The position numbers and the translations under genes were made by a program. This document shows, in pieces, positions 1-9,432 of a stretch of DNA of 37,051 bases. Source of the DNA: Falsiroseomonas oryziterrae. GTDB taxonomy: Bacteria > Pseudomonadota > Alphaproteobacteria > Acetobacterales > Acetobacteraceae. The DNA is taken from positions 1 through 37,051 of the forward strand of contig NZ_JAKJIB010000010.1 in the NCBI RefSeq assembly GCF_021864505.1, given 5' to 3'. The first letter of the stretch is position 1, and each line of letters starts with the position of its first letter. Below the pieces are notes generated by a model that ran no database searches, had not been told where the DNA came from, and saw only the letters and a program-made list of their open reading frames with translations.

Positions 1-1056
1 CCGGTGCTGCGCCACGCGGCTGAGGCGCTGCTCCGCGAGGGCGGCGTCGACGCCATCCAGCCCGTCAGCCCGCCCGGCGAGGAGGCCGCGCTCGCCACGC
101 TGCTCGAGGGCCTGCCGATCTGCCCGCCGGTCGCCGGCGGCGCGACCCGCCAGGCGAGCGTCCGCGCGGGACTCGAGGCGCTCGCCGCCGACCCGCCCGA
201 TGTCGTGCTGGTGCATGATGCGGCGCGCCCGGTGATCCCGGCCGGTACGGTCGCCGCGCTGCTCGCGGCGCTGCGGGAGGCGCCGGGCGCCATCCCGGCG
301 CTCGCGGTGGCGGATACGCTGAAGCGCGGCGCGGCGGGACGCATCCTGGAGACGGTCCCGCGCGAGGGGCTGTTCCGCGCCCAGACGCCGCAGGCCTTCC
401 GCTATGCCGACCTGCTCGCCGCGCATCGCGGCGCGAGGGCCGAAGCGACGGACGACGCGCAGCTGCTGGAAGCCGCCGGTCTGCCGGTCGCGCTGGTGGC
501 CGGGCACGACAGCAACGTGAAGATCACCTGGCCGGAGGATTTGCCCCGCGTGGAAGCCCAGATGCTCGCCCGGATGATGCCGCGCATCGGCACCGGCTTC
601 GACGTCCACCGCATCGCCGAGGGCCGGCCGATGGTGCTCTGCGGCGTCACCATCCCCGCCCCCTTCGGCCTGGACGGGCATTCGGACGCCGATGTCGGCA
701 TCCACGCCCTCTGCGACGCGATCTACGGCGCGCTCGCCGAGGGCGACATCGGCCGCTGGTTCCCGCCGTCCGAGATGCAGTGGAAGGACGCCGACAGCGC
801 ACGCTTCCTGCGCCACGCGGCGGAGCGCATCGCCGCGCGCGGTGGCGTGCTGGCGAATGCCGACGTCACGCTGATCTGCGAGCGGCCGAAGATCGCCCCG
901 CATGCCGAGGCGATGCGCGCGCGGCTTGCGGAACTGCTCGGCGTTCCGCTCGATCGCGTCTCGGTCAAGGCGACGACGACGGAGCGGCTCGGCTTCCCCG
1001 GACGCGGCGAGGGCATCGCGGCGCAGGCCGCCGCGACGGTGCTGGTGCCGGCGTGA
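1..1056 (+). CDS. ispDF: Bifunctional IspD/IspF, 5' end outside the window
   Basis: Fusion of two enzymes of the MEP isoprenoid pathway: 2-C-methyl-D-erythritol 4-phosphate cytidylyltransferase and 2-C-methyl-D-erythritol 2,4-cyclodiphosphate synthase. The frame is open from base 1, and the N-terminal glycine-rich CTP-binding segment of IspD is missing, so the gene starts upstream of the window. The IspD half (first ~190 visible residues) shows [30 protein letters not shown] and VKITWPEDL. The IspF half begins near 577 with [13 protein letters not shown] and has the metal-site stretch [14 protein letters not shown] and a C-terminal region with [21 protein letters not shown]. Known for the family: the fused form is common in alphaproteobacteria and acts in the cytosol. 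The GTG at base 4 is an internal codon and not a start. Identity is very secure. Confidence 0.96.
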   Translation, partial: PVLRHAAEALLREGGVDAIQPVSPPGEEAALATLLEGLPICPPVAGGATRQASVRAGLEALAADPPDVVLVHDAARPVIPAGTVAALLAALREAPGAIPALAVADTLKRGAAGRILETVPREGLFRAQTPQAFRYADLLAAHRGARAEATDDAQLLEAAGLPVALVAGHDSNVKITWPEDLPRVEAQMLARMMPRIGTGFDVHRIAEGRPMVLCGVTIPAPFGLDGHSDADVGIHALCDAIYGALAEGDIGRWFPPSEMQWKDADSARFLRHAAERIAARGGVLANADVTLICERPKIAPHAEAMRARLAELLGVPLDRVSVKATTTERLGFPGRGEGIAAQAAATVLVPA

Positions 1057-1081
1057 CCAGGCACGCGACAGGAATAATTTC

Positions 1082-1110
1082 TTGACCGAGGTGGTCTCCC
1101 CGCCTAGTCT
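1082..1110 (+). promoter_or_regulatory. Possible sigma-70-type promoter before the phage-fibre-like gene
   Basis: TTGACC at 1082-1087 matches the -35 consensus at five of six positions. It is followed after exactly 17 bases by TAGTCT at 1105-1110, a weak -10 match (three of six). The site lies 26 bases after the ispDF stop and about 100 bases before the next likely start, so it could give that gene its own transcription. Only the -35 and the spacing are good. Confidence 0.35.
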
Positions 1111-1209
1111 CCGCCCGCCAGCGCCCGAGCCATGCGCCGCGCCCTGGCCCCCTTTCCCCGGAGACCCCGACATGCGGACCGCCTCGCGGCCCGGCGCGGA
1201 GACGCGCTG

Positions 1210-2490
1210 ATGGTCATCGCCCAGCCCTGCCTGCACGGCGCCCTTGCCGAGACCGCCCGCACCCTGGTCGCGCCCGGCCGGCTGCACCCCGCCCTGGCCT
1301 TGGCGCGCAGCCAGACCGGCAGCTTCGCGACCGTCCTCGGCGCCGACGGCGCGAACTGGGCGGAGGCCGGCGCGAATGCAGCCCGCTTCCACGGCGCGTC
1401 CCGCCGCCTGCTGGTCGAGGCCGCGCGCACGAACCTGATCGCCAACGCCCGGACGCCGTTCTCGGCGGGCTGGACGAACAGCGGCGTCGCGAGCGCCGCC
1501 GCCGCCGCCGGTCCCGATGGCGGAGCCTCCAGCGCGATCCTCGCGACGGAGAGCACCGCCGCGGCGAACCACTGGTCGGTGCCGGCGGCCTTCGCGGTCA
1601 CCAGCGGCCAGCCCTACGCCACATCGGTGCTGGTCAGGCCCGGCACCTGCACGGCCCTGCAGATCTTCTGGCCGAGCACGGTCGCCGGCCTGGAGGCCTG
1701 GGCCAACTTCGTGCTGACCGGCGCGGGATCGCTCGGCTCAGCCGGCACGGCGGTACCGCGCCGGACCATCCGCCAGGTCGGCGCCTGGTATCTCTGTGAG
1801 ATGGTGGCGACGATGACGGCCGCCGGCTCGGCCAGCCCCACCATCGCCTTCCTGCAGTCGGCGACCGATGTCCGCGCGCCGTCCTTCACCGGCACCGGGC
1901 GGACGCTGACCCTCGCCTGGGCCTCCTGCGAGCAGGCGGCGAGCGCATCGACGCCTGTGCTGCCGCCCGCGGCCACCCCGGCGGCGAGCACGCGTGGGGC
2001 GGACCTGGTCAACGTGCCGCTCTCCGCCCTCGGGATCCCGCCCAACGGCGCCTGCACACTGCTCTGGTCCGGCATGCTGCCCCAACCGGCGCCCACCACG
2101 GCAGCGCAGACCATCCTGACGCTCGACGACGGTACGAACACCAACCTGTACCGGGTCAGGAACGTGGCGGGCGGCACATCCGTCGTCGCCGGTCGCGTCA
2201 CCGCCGGCGCGGCTGCGGATGCGACGGCGCTCGGCAGCATGACGCCGGGCTCGCCCTTCCGCCTCGGCCTCGCGATCGACGGCGCGGGGCGCGTGGCGGC
2301 ATCCTTCAACGGGGCGGCGGCGGTGGCCGTCACGGGCGGTCCGACCGCGGGCCTGACGACCTTCCGGCTCGGGCAGACCGCAACGGCAGCGGCCGCGATG
2401 TGCGGCGAGACGGCCGTGCTGCGCGCGCTGCCCTTCGCGCTGGGGGATGCGGCCCTGGCCGCGGCCGTGGCGTCGCTCGCGGTGCCGTGA
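1210..2490 (+). CDS. Phage tail-fibre/head-spike-like protein, orphan
   Basis: A 426-residue protein rich in Ala, Gly and Thr with no signal peptide. The N-terminal part has the pattern common in phage fibre and spike proteins: RFHGASRRLLVEAARTNLI followed by an SAGWTNSGVA segment, where phage proteins usually read 'GLLVEEARTNLL..S..W'. The rest alternates short beta-like segments (for example IFWPSTVAGLEAWANFVLTG, FRLGLAIDGAGRVAASFNG), as expected for a lectin-like or carbohydrate-binding beta-sandwich. The frame is open from 1132, but ATG at 1210, after a GGAGAC stretch, starts the recognisable domain and is preferred. No other phage gene is visible on either side, so it is an isolated remnant, a domesticated fibre gene or a secreted carbohydrate-binding protein. 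Function not known. Confidence 0.7.
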   Translation: MVIAQPCLHGALAETARTLVAPGRLHPALALARSQTGSFATVLGADGANWAEAGANAARFHGASRRLLVEAARTNLIANARTPFSAGWTNSGVASAAAAAGPDGGASSAILATESTAAANHWSVPAAFAVTSGQPYATSVLVRPGTCTALQIFWPSTVAGLEAWANFVLTGAGSLGSAGTAVPRRTIRQVGAWYLCEMVATMTAAGSASPTIAFLQSATDVRAPSFTGTGRTLTLAWASCEQAASASTPVLPPAATPAASTRGADLVNVPLSALGIPPNGACTLLWSGMLPQPAPTTAAQTILTLDDGTNTNLYRVRNVAGGTSVVAGRVTAGAAADATALGSMTPGSPFRLGLAIDGAGRVAASFNGAAAVAVTGGPTAGLTTFRLGQTATAAAAMCGETAVLRALPFALGDAALAAAVASLAVP

Positions 2491-2611
2491 CACGTGGCGG
2501 CCCGCGCCGCATTTCGGTTCGCAAAATGCAAATCCGAATGGCGGGCGGCGGGGGGATGCCGCCGTCGCCATCCCCGAGGCGAGGCGAGGACGGCATGTCG
2601 GCTCTCCTGGA

Positions 2612-2674
2612 AACCTTGCCCTGCCGCGAAAAAGAAGAGGGCCGATCCTTTCGGACCGGCCCCAAGGCAAGGTT
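2612..2674 (-). terminator. Intrinsic terminator-like hairpin on the minus strand, nested in a second stem
   Basis: On the minus strand GGGCCGGTCC, loop GAAA, GGATCGGCCC (2662 down to 2639) forms a 10-bp stem with one wobble-type position and a GNRA tetraloop. It is followed at once by CTCTTCTTTTTCG, a U-rich tract. A second perfect 9-bp stem, AACCTTGCC (2612-2620) with GGCAAGGTT (2666-2674), encloses it and could compete with or extend the structure. The plus strand has no U tract after the stem, so direction is leftward. Confidence 0.55.
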
Positions 2675-2798
2675 GAGGAAGGCTAAGCTGCCAGGGACGG
2701 GCAAGACCCGTCGCTTGACGCGAGGAGCGTAGCAACCCCCGTGCCACGGATCGGCGGGGCCCTCTGATAGCCTTTGCGGCCCCCCGATCGCGCCTCAG

Positions 2799-2827
2799 TT
2801 GACAGGATTGGCGCTCCCCTCCCTATT
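2799..2827 (+). promoter_or_regulatory. Possible promoter for the glycosyltransferase/uxs/GT61 run
   Basis: A perfect TTGACA (2799-2804) is followed after 17 bases by CCTATT (2822-2827), or after 19 bases by TATTCG. The -10 is poor. Transcription starting about 2835 would place the GGGGGA ribosome-binding site (2843-2848) and the ATG at 2859 in a short leader, which fits that start. Confidence 0.35.
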
Positions 2828-2858
2828 CGCGGAGGGATGGCTGGGGGATCCCGCGCGA

Positions 2859-3860
2859 ATGCCGGGAGAAGGTGCGAGCGACGCGACGGCAGGCGGCCAG
2901 CTCGGCCCGGTCATCGTCATGTCGTTCAATCGTCCCCATTACCTGCGCGAGACCCTGCTCTCGCTCGCGGCCCAGCCCTGCGTGGCAGCCGGCCGGCGCG
3001 AGGTCCACCTGTTCCAGGACGGCGCGGTCAATTTCCATTCCGGCGAGCGCTACGCGACCGACGAGGAGATCGAGGCCTCGGTCGCGACCTTCCGCTCCGT
3101 CTTCCCGGCCGGCACCGTCCATCTGGCCGAGCGGAACATCGGCATCGCGCTCAACTTCGACCGCGCCGAGCGCCACGTCTTCCTGAAGCGCCGCTTCGCC
3201 TCGGCCTGCTTCTTCGAGGACGACATGGTCCTCGGCCCGCACTATCTCGCCACCCTCCAGCGCTTCCTCGACTATGCCGCGAGCCCCGCGAGCCACGGCA
3301 TGGTCGGCTACGTCGCCGCCTACGGCCACCACAAGGCGGGCCTGGAGGAGCAGTTGCGCAAGCGCCGGCAGGTCCTCCTGCTCGGCCATGCCTGGGGCTA
3401 CGGCGTGACGCGCGAGCACTGGCTGAAGGTGCGCGAGGTCATCGATCCCTACATCAAGATCGTCTCCGACTGCGACTACCGGAACCGCCCGAAGTCGCGC
3501 ATCGGCGGGATCCACAACGCGCTCGGCCTGGCCGTCCGCGCCCTGTCGCAGGACGCGATGAAGATGATCGCCACGCACTGGCTCGGCCGCGTCCGCCTCA
3601 TGCCCTTCGTCTGCAACGCCCGCTACGTCGGCGCGCAGGGCGTGAACTTCACCCCCGAAAGCTGGGCCAAGCGCGGCTACGGCAACGAGCAGCTCTTCCC
3701 GGAGGAGCAGACGGAATTCGACTGGCCGTCGCGCGACGAGCTCGCCGCCATGCTTGCCAAGCTGCGCGAGGAACAGGCCGCGCATTGCCGCGAGGCCTAC
3801 GGGGATCGCGACATGCCGGTGCCTCCGCTCGGCACCTTCCGTGCCGACGAGCACGCCTGA
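2859..3860 (+). CDS. GT-A fold glycosyltransferase with EDD motif (GNT-I-like layout)
   Basis: A 333-residue cytosolic protein. It opens with a nucleotide-sugar-binding strand (VIVMSFNRPHYLRETLLSL), has FFEDDMVLGP near residue 118, where a DxD-type metal/nucleotide motif is expected, and GHAWGYGVTREHW near residue 175. This order resembles GT2/GT13 enzymes such as GNT-I, whose EDD motif binds the metal and UDP-sugar. No membrane segment is visible. ATG 2859 is chosen because GGGGGA lies ten bases upstream. A TTG at 2799 in the same frame is part of a TTGACA box and lacks a ribosome-binding site. The uxs gene follows after 15 bases, so they are probably co-transcribed and act in one glycan pathway. 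Acceptor and donor cannot be read from the sequence. Confidence 0.8.
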   Translation: MPGEGASDATAGGQLGPVIVMSFNRPHYLRETLLSLAAQPCVAAGRREVHLFQDGAVNFHSGERYATDEEIEASVATFRSVFPAGTVHLAERNIGIALNFDRAERHVFLKRRFASACFFEDDMVLGPHYLATLQRFLDYAASPASHGMVGYVAAYGHHKAGLEEQLRKRRQVLLLGHAWGYGVTREHWLKVREVIDPYIKIVSDCDYRNRPKSRIGGIHNALGLAVRALSQDAMKMIATHWLGRVRLMPFVCNARYVGAQGVNFTPESWAKRGYGNEQLFPEEQTEFDWPSRDELAAMLAKLREEQAAHCREAYGDRDMPVPPLGTFRADEHA

Positions 3861-3875
3861 GCCCAGGACCAAGCC

Positions 3876-4826
<951 letters not shown>

Positions 4827-4860
4827 GCGCCTGGGTGCGCCTTTTGTCCGAATCCGCCGG

Positions 4861-6081
4861 ATGAACTGGCCCCGCCCGGCCTATGGGGCGCCGGAGGGCG
4901 ACGTCGACCCGCCGGTGATCCCGGACATCGGCGATCAGCGCTTCGCGCATGCCCCGAAGATCCCGGCGGCGCAGATTCCCGACGCGCAGCTTCTGGCCAT
5001 CCTCGACCCCTCCAGCGAGGTGACGGGGCTCAGCGCGCGGGTCCGCTTCCCCGGCCTGCTCGAAGGGCTGGAGTGCCGCGCCCGCGCCGGTTTCCTGACC
5101 GGCGCACCGTATCGCGTGCCGGCCGCCGCGTTCTGGGCGGTGCCTCGCCTCCGCCTTCTCCAGGCGCCGCGCGCCGAGGGCATGTGCTTCAGCGCGGACG
5201 GGGCGCTGGTACGCGAGACGCGCGGCAGCCCCCGCGTGCTGCCGGGCAACGACATGTTCCGCTGGGCCGGCGGCGCCGCCTTTCTGAATCGCGAACTCCG
5301 CCCGACCGGCGCGGTGGCGCGTGGGGCGGTCTGCTATGACAGCGCGTCCCGGAACTTCGCGCACCTCATGATGATCATGCTGCCACGCGTCATGCTGGCA
5401 GACGCGACTTTGTCCGAAACGCCGATCCTGCTGCCCGACCTCCCCGACTATCCGGGCGCCGCCATCCGCAACGAACTGCTGTTCCGGCTCGGCGAGGTGC
5501 TGCCGCTGTCGCGCGGCAATTTCTACGCCCCCCTAGGTCACGGCGTCTGGGCCCTCGATGAGGCGCTGGTGCCGTCCGCCGGGTCGTCCCGCTGGGATCT
5601 CGTGCTGCACCCGACGGTCCGAACCGGCTTCGCGCGCATCGCGGCGGAGGCGCTCCGGCGCTGCGCCCGCCTCACAGCGCGCGAATCCACTTGGCCGCGC
5701 CGGATCTACGTCTCGCGACAGGGCGCGACGCGGCGCCGGATCACCAATGGCGAGGAGGCCGAGCGCGTGCTCGTCGCGCGCGGCTTCGAAGCGGTGCAAC
5801 TCGAGCAGCTGGATATCTTCGAGCAGGCCGCGCTCTTCGCCGAGGCGGAGGCCGTGGTCGCGGTGCATGGCGCGGGATTGGCCAACCTGCTGTTCAATGA
5901 CGGGCGTGCGCGCGTGCTGGAACTCTACCCGGCCGGTGCGCCGCAATACCACTTCGCCCTCTGCGCCGCGGCGCAGGGCTGCATCTACGTGCCCCTGGCC
6001 TGCGAGAACCGCTCCAAGCAGCACGACGTCCAGGTGGATCTCAAGGCGCTCGACCGCGCGCTCGACCTCCTGTTCGCCTGA
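4861..6081 (+). CDS. GT61-family glycosyltransferase (subfamily A), stand-alone
   Basis: A 406-residue protein with the GT61/DUF563 signature: SRNFAHLMMIMLPRVML, IYVSRQGATRRRI near residue 281, then FAEAEAVVAVHGAGLANLLF near residue 325. The HGAGL stretch is the conserved nucleotide-sugar site of the family. Known GT61 members include xylosyl- and GlcNAc-transferases. The protein is closely similar along its length to the C-terminal half of the protein at 15186-17126, including runs of shared nucleotides, so the two are recent paralogs. It follows uxs by 34 bases, so UDP-xylose is a reasonable donor guess. There is no clear ribosome-binding site before ATG 4861 and no membrane segment. Family identity is secure, substrate unknown. 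Confidence 0.87.
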   Translation: MNWPRPAYGAPEGDVDPPVIPDIGDQRFAHAPKIPAAQIPDAQLLAILDPSSEVTGLSARVRFPGLLEGLECRARAGFLTGAPYRVPAAAFWAVPRLRLLQAPRAEGMCFSADGALVRETRGSPRVLPGNDMFRWAGGAAFLNRELRPTGAVARGAVCYDSASRNFAHLMMIMLPRVMLADATLSETPILLPDLPDYPGAAIRNELLFRLGEVLPLSRGNFYAPLGHGVWALDEALVPSAGSSRWDLVLHPTVRTGFARIAAEALRRCARLTARESTWPRRIYVSRQGATRRRITNGEEAERVLVARGFEAVQLEQLDIFEQAALFAEAEAVVAVHGAGLANLLFNDGRARVLELYPAGAPQYHFALCAAAQGCIYVPLACENRSKQHDVQVDLKALDRALDLLFA

Positions 6082-6483
6082 CCGGCCGGGTCGCCTGTGG
6101 CGGTCGTGCCCGCCAGCGGCGACAGGCGCTGTCGAGCGCCGCCCCGGGAAGCTCGCGGGCCAACGGGTCGCCCGCGCACCGGGGAGCGCGAGGCGGTGAC
6201 ACGGGCAGCTGCCGGTGAAGCCGGCTCGGATCGCGCCGTCGGTTCTCCGGTGACTCGCCGACAGCAGGATGTCAGCCGACCTCGGCAGCGTCGGCGACAC
6301 GCCGGATGAAACACGGCCTACGCTCGCGCAGCCCGCATTCCGCGGCACTGAGAACACCCTCGCCGCTCGGTCATGCGCAGCCGGCGAGCAGCAGGTCAAA
6401 CAGCATCGCGTGGGGAACGCGAGATTCGGGCCGGTCGCCACTGACGGAGTTCGATGGCCCGATGCCGGTCTGCCCTCCCTGCG
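6082..6483. other. 402-base gap between convergent genes with no intact gene
   Basis: Between the stop of the GT61 gene and the stop of the minus-strand methyltransferase gene there is no credible coding frame. The only recognisable content is a thiolase gene relic at 6211-6290 (listed separately). No U-tract terminator or tRNA was seen. Confidence 0.6.
6211..6290 (-). pseudogene. Relic of a thiolase gene (fragment)
   Basis: The 80 bases align with 8989-9066 inside the intact thiolase gene, in the same orientation, with about 80-85% identity by eye and one single-base gap. Translated on the minus strand it reads DILLSASHRRTDGAIRAGF, against DILLSASHRRTEGEIPAGF at thiolase residues 124-142. 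Similarity fades on both sides, and no start, active-site cysteine region or C-terminal part is present. It is therefore a decayed fragment of a second copy, not a gene. Confidence 0.72.
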
Positions 6484-8214
6484 TCAGAGCGGCGGTGGGA
6501 CGCGGTTGCGCTCCTGCGGGAGCGGGAGGGCGCGAACCTCTGCTCGCGTCGGGGCGAGGGCCTCTCTCAGTTCGGCGGCTTCGGTCGGTGGCACGGCGAT
6601 CCCGTCCTGCACCGACGGCGACCGGAACAGCGCCAAGCCACGCAAGAGTTCCTCGTTCGTGGTCGCGACCGCAAGCGACACGGGAGGCGAGGCGAGCCAA
6701 GTGAAGAAGCCCGTGTAGGACCAGCGGGATTCCGGTCCGACCCGGTGCAGGACGAGCAGCAATGACCCCGAGTAGTAGGCCATCTGATAGGTGCCGCCCC
6801 CCTGCGCACTGATGAAGTGGTGACATCGCGCATAAAGGGCAGACTTGAAGCCGTTGAGGTCCGCCTTCCCGCCCGAAGCGATGTGTTCGGCGTAGAGGGC
6901 ATGAAATTCCAACACCGACGGGAAGCGTGCGAGCACCTCACGGTCTCCCAGATCGCCGTGGGGATCAGCGTCCGAGTCGTAGCCCTCGACGGCTGGCGCC
7001 AAGCCGTGCCGCACATAGACGATTGTATAGTCGCCGCCGAGTGTGGCGAAGATCGCCTCCAGTGCATCGGCAGTGATGTGGTTGACAGGCCGTCCGAACC
7101 ACCACTCGGCGTTGTACTTGTTGTGCACGATCAGCAGCGGCTTCGCAGGATCGGGCCAGCGGCAATGAAGCGAGAAGTCACTGAACAGGCGCCGGAAATC
7201 GGGATACCGGTGCATCGGGCTCGGCGCATAGGTCCCGTCAAAGTCGTCCTCGTTCCGGACCGGCAGAGGCCCGCGCCCAGCGGGTGCGATGAAGCCACGC
7301 GACTTTCGCAGCGGCAAGAAACCCTTGCAGTCGAGATGACGATAGAAGCACTCCATCCCGGGGTAGGACACGACGTAGCGGTCTCGCAGCAGGCCCTGTT
7401 CCGACAGCCAAGTGACGTACGGCAGGAAGACCACCAGCTCGGAGCCGAATTCTCCCTTGTAGCCGATCTTCTCCGGCATCGAGGCAGGATCGAACGTCGT
7501 CTCGGGAAGCGGCTTGTTGAGCCGTATCTTCGGAACGGTAACGACCGGCTCCAGTCGGTGAGTCCCCGTGAAGGTGTCGAAAGCCGCCTTCACTCCTGGC
7601 CACCGGTCGCCGGCGGGAAAATAATCGTCCCCGATCAGCGCACCACCTGCCCGCAGAAGTGGCCACCAAGCGCGCAGATCAGCCTCGACGGAACCAAGAT
7701 CATGGCCTGCGTCGACGTGCAGCATGTCCGCCATAATCCCGCGCTGCCGCAGCAGCACCGCGGCGTTGCCGGAATCAAGCGGCAGGGGCAGCACGAGGTC
7801 CTGAACGTCGGCCTCAAGAACGTTGGCAACGAAGGTGCGGTAGAGCGTCGGATAGCCGTCCTGCGTCTGCAGCGACGGGAACCAGATATCCGACAGCCAG
7901 TTCTCCGAGGAACCGAGCCAGGTGTCCACAGCGAGCACCACGCCATCCACACCATGTTGGCGCAGAAGCTTCGCCATGTGGATCACGGAAGCACCCTTCC
8001 AGACGCCGACCTCGACGATAAGCCGCGGACGCAGTTCCCTGATGGCCTGCTCAAAGGCCGGGTGGTTTGATGCCCAGCCCTGCATGTCCACCCGCGCCGG
8101 GTCCGGGCGCGCATGGCGGAACGGGTCGTTGCCTCGCCAGAGGCGCGCAACAAGCTCCGCCCGCGCGCTGCCTTGGCGCGGCGCCGGCCTTGCGGCCGAT
8201 ACCCCCTGCTCCAT
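6484..8214 (-). CDS. Two-domain protein: class I methyltransferase plus glycosyltransferase-like C-terminal domain
   Basis: A 576-residue protein. Residues ~60-215 form a SAM-dependent methyltransferase of the Methyltransf_24/cephalosporin-hydroxylase-like type: RLIVEVGVWKGASVIHMAK (SAM loop, EVG at 68-70), LHVDAGHDLGSVEADLRAWW, then GGALIGDDYFP. The C-terminal ~330 residues have LLIVHNKYNAEWWFGRPVNH near 357 and HFISAQGGGTYQMAYYSG near 466, a pattern I associate with uncharacterised glycosyltransferases (fucosyltransferase-like), but the assignment is tentative. ATG 8214 follows GGGGGA by four bases, while an in-frame GTG at 8229 lacks such a site. It is the last gene of the peroxiredoxin-to-thiolase run, 27 bases after the thiolase stop. 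Base composition is visibly less GC-rich than its neighbours, suggesting acquisition. Confidence 0.72.
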   Translation of the reverse strand: MEQGVSAARPAPRQGSARAELVARLWRGNDPFRHARPDPARVDMQGWASNHPAFEQAIRELRPRLIVEVGVWKGASVIHMAKLLRQHGVDGVVLAVDTWLGSSENWLSDIWFPSLQTQDGYPTLYRTFVANVLEADVQDLVLPLPLDSGNAAVLLRQRGIMADMLHVDAGHDLGSVEADLRAWWPLLRAGGALIGDDYFPAGDRWPGVKAAFDTFTGTHRLEPVVTVPKIRLNKPLPETTFDPASMPEKIGYKGEFGSELVVFLPYVTWLSEQGLLRDRYVVSYPGMECFYRHLDCKGFLPLRKSRGFIAPAGRGPLPVRNEDDFDGTYAPSPMHRYPDFRRLFSDFSLHCRWPDPAKPLLIVHNKYNAEWWFGRPVNHITADALEAIFATLGGDYTIVYVRHGLAPAVEGYDSDADPHGDLGDREVLARFPSVLEFHALYAEHIASGGKADLNGFKSALYARCHHFISAQGGGTYQMAYYSGSLLLVLHRVGPESRWSYTGFFTWLASPPVSLAVATTNEELLRGLALFRSPSVQDGIAVPPTEAAELREALAPTRAEVRALPLPQERNRVPPPL

Positions 8215-8241
8215 CTGGTCCCCCGACACGCGACGCGACGG

Positions 8242-9420
8242 CTACCCAACCCGCTCCAGGATCGAGCAGTAGTTCGCCACCGCCGCGCCGCCCATGTTGA
8301 ACACGCCGGCGCGGTCCGCCTTCGGCAGCTGCATGTCGCCCGCGGTCCCGGTCAGCTGCATCGCCGCCATGGCGTGCATCGAGACGCCCGTCGCGCCGAT
8401 CGGGTGGCCCTTCGACTTCAGCCCGCCCGAAGGATTCACCGGCAACCGCCCGTCCTTCCGCGTCCAGCCCTCGAGCGCGGCGCGCCCGCCCTGCCCTTCA
8501 GGCGCCAGGCCCATCGCCTCGTATTCGATGAGCTCGGCGATGGTGAAGCAGTCATGCGTCTCGACGAAGGAGAGGTCGGACAGCGACAGCTCGGCCGCAT
8601 CCAGCGCGCGCGCCCAGGCCGCGCGGGCGCCCTCGAAACGGATGATGTCGCGGCCGGCGATCGGCATCATGTCGGTCGCCTGCGCCGTGGCACGGAAGCG
8701 CACCGCCTTGGCCCCGCGCGCGACCATGCCGCGCGCCGTCTCCTCGTCCGTCAGCACCAGCGCCGCCGCGCCGTCCGAGACCAGGCTGCAATCGGTGCGC
8801 TTCAGCGGCCGCGCGACGAAGGGGTTCTTCTCGCTCTCGGCACGGCAGAAGGCGAAGCCGAGGTCCTTGCGCATCTGCGCAAAGGGGTTGGCCACGCCGT
8901 TCGCGTGGTTCTTCGCCGCGATCGCGGCGAGCGCGTCGGACTGGTCGCCATGGCGCTGGAAGTAGGCCTCGGCGATGCGGCCGAAGACGCCGGCGAAGCC
9001 CGCCGGGATCTCGCCCTCGGTCCTCCGGTGGCTCGCAGAGAGCAGGATGTCGCCGACCTCGGCGGTCGGGGTCGCCGTCATCTTCTCCGCCCCGACGACC
9101 AGGGCGAAGCGCCCCCGCTTCGCGGCCAGGAAGTCCAGCGCGCCATGGATCGCGGCCGAGCCGGTGGCGCAGGCATTCTCGTAGCGTGTCGTCGGCTTGA
9201 AGCGCAGTTCCGGCACCGTCTGCAGCAGGAGCGAGGCAAAGAAATCCTGCTTGCTGAAGCCGCCGTTGAACACGCCGACGAAGGCCGCATCGACCTCCGC
9301 CGGCTCGATGCCGGCGTCGTGGATCGCCGAGAGCGCCACGCGGCCGAACAGGCTCTCGATATCGGGATCCTCGAGCTTGCCGAAGGGCGTATGGGCCCAG
9401 CCGACGATGCAAGCGGTCAT
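8242..9420 (-). CDS. Thiolase family protein (acetyl-CoA acetyltransferase-like, SCP-2 thiolase type)
   Basis: A 392-residue thiolase, which condenses or cleaves acyl-CoA. The nucleophile region is YENACATGSAAIHGAL with Cys84. The C-terminal region carries GGLKSKGHPIGATG (catalytic His) and ends VANYCSILERVG, rather than the CxG ending of classical degradative thiolases, so an SCP-2-like thiolase is the better description. AGGAGG stands five bases before ATG 9420. The enoyl-CoA hydratase-like gene lies 12 bases upstream, so the pair likely acts on the same acyl-CoA. An internal 80-base stretch recurs as a relic at 6211-6290. The exact substrate is unknown. Confidence 0.9.
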   Translation of the reverse strand: MTACIVGWAHTPFGKLEDPDIESLFGRVALSAIHDAGIEPAEVDAAFVGVFNGGFSKQDFFASLLLQTVPELRFKPTTRYENACATGSAAIHGALDFLAAKRGRFALVVGAEKMTATPTAEVGDILLSASHRRTEGEIPAGFAGVFGRIAEAYFQRHGDQSDALAAIAAKNHANGVANPFAQMRKDLGFAFCRAESEKNPFVARPLKRTDCSLVSDGAAALVLTDEETARGMVARGAKAVRFRATAQATDMMPIAGRDIIRFEGARAAWARALDAAELSLSDLSFVETHDCFTIAELIEYEAMGLAPEGQGGRAALEGWTRKDGRLPVNPSGGLKSKGHPIGATGVSMHAMAAMQLTGTAGDMQLPKADRAGVFNMGGAAVANYCSILERVG

Positions 9421-9432
9421 GGGGTCCTCCTG

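Larger units (their letters stand above)
2491..2858. other. 368-base intergenic region with structured minus-strand element
   Basis: No convincing gene lies here. It holds a nested inverted repeat (2612-2674) reading as an intrinsic terminator on the minus strand, two further small hairpins (ACGGGCAAGACCCGT near 2697 and TCGCTTGACGCGA near 2711), and a candidate plus-strand promoter at 2799. No annotated minus-strand gene feeds the terminator, so a small RNA transcribed leftward from about 2800 is possible but unproven. Confidence 0.5.

Noticed and set aside
2799-2858. TTG at 2799 as start of the first glycosyltransferase
   Set aside because: It is the TTG of a TTGACA box without a ribosome-binding site, while ATG 2859 has GGGGGA at good spacing.
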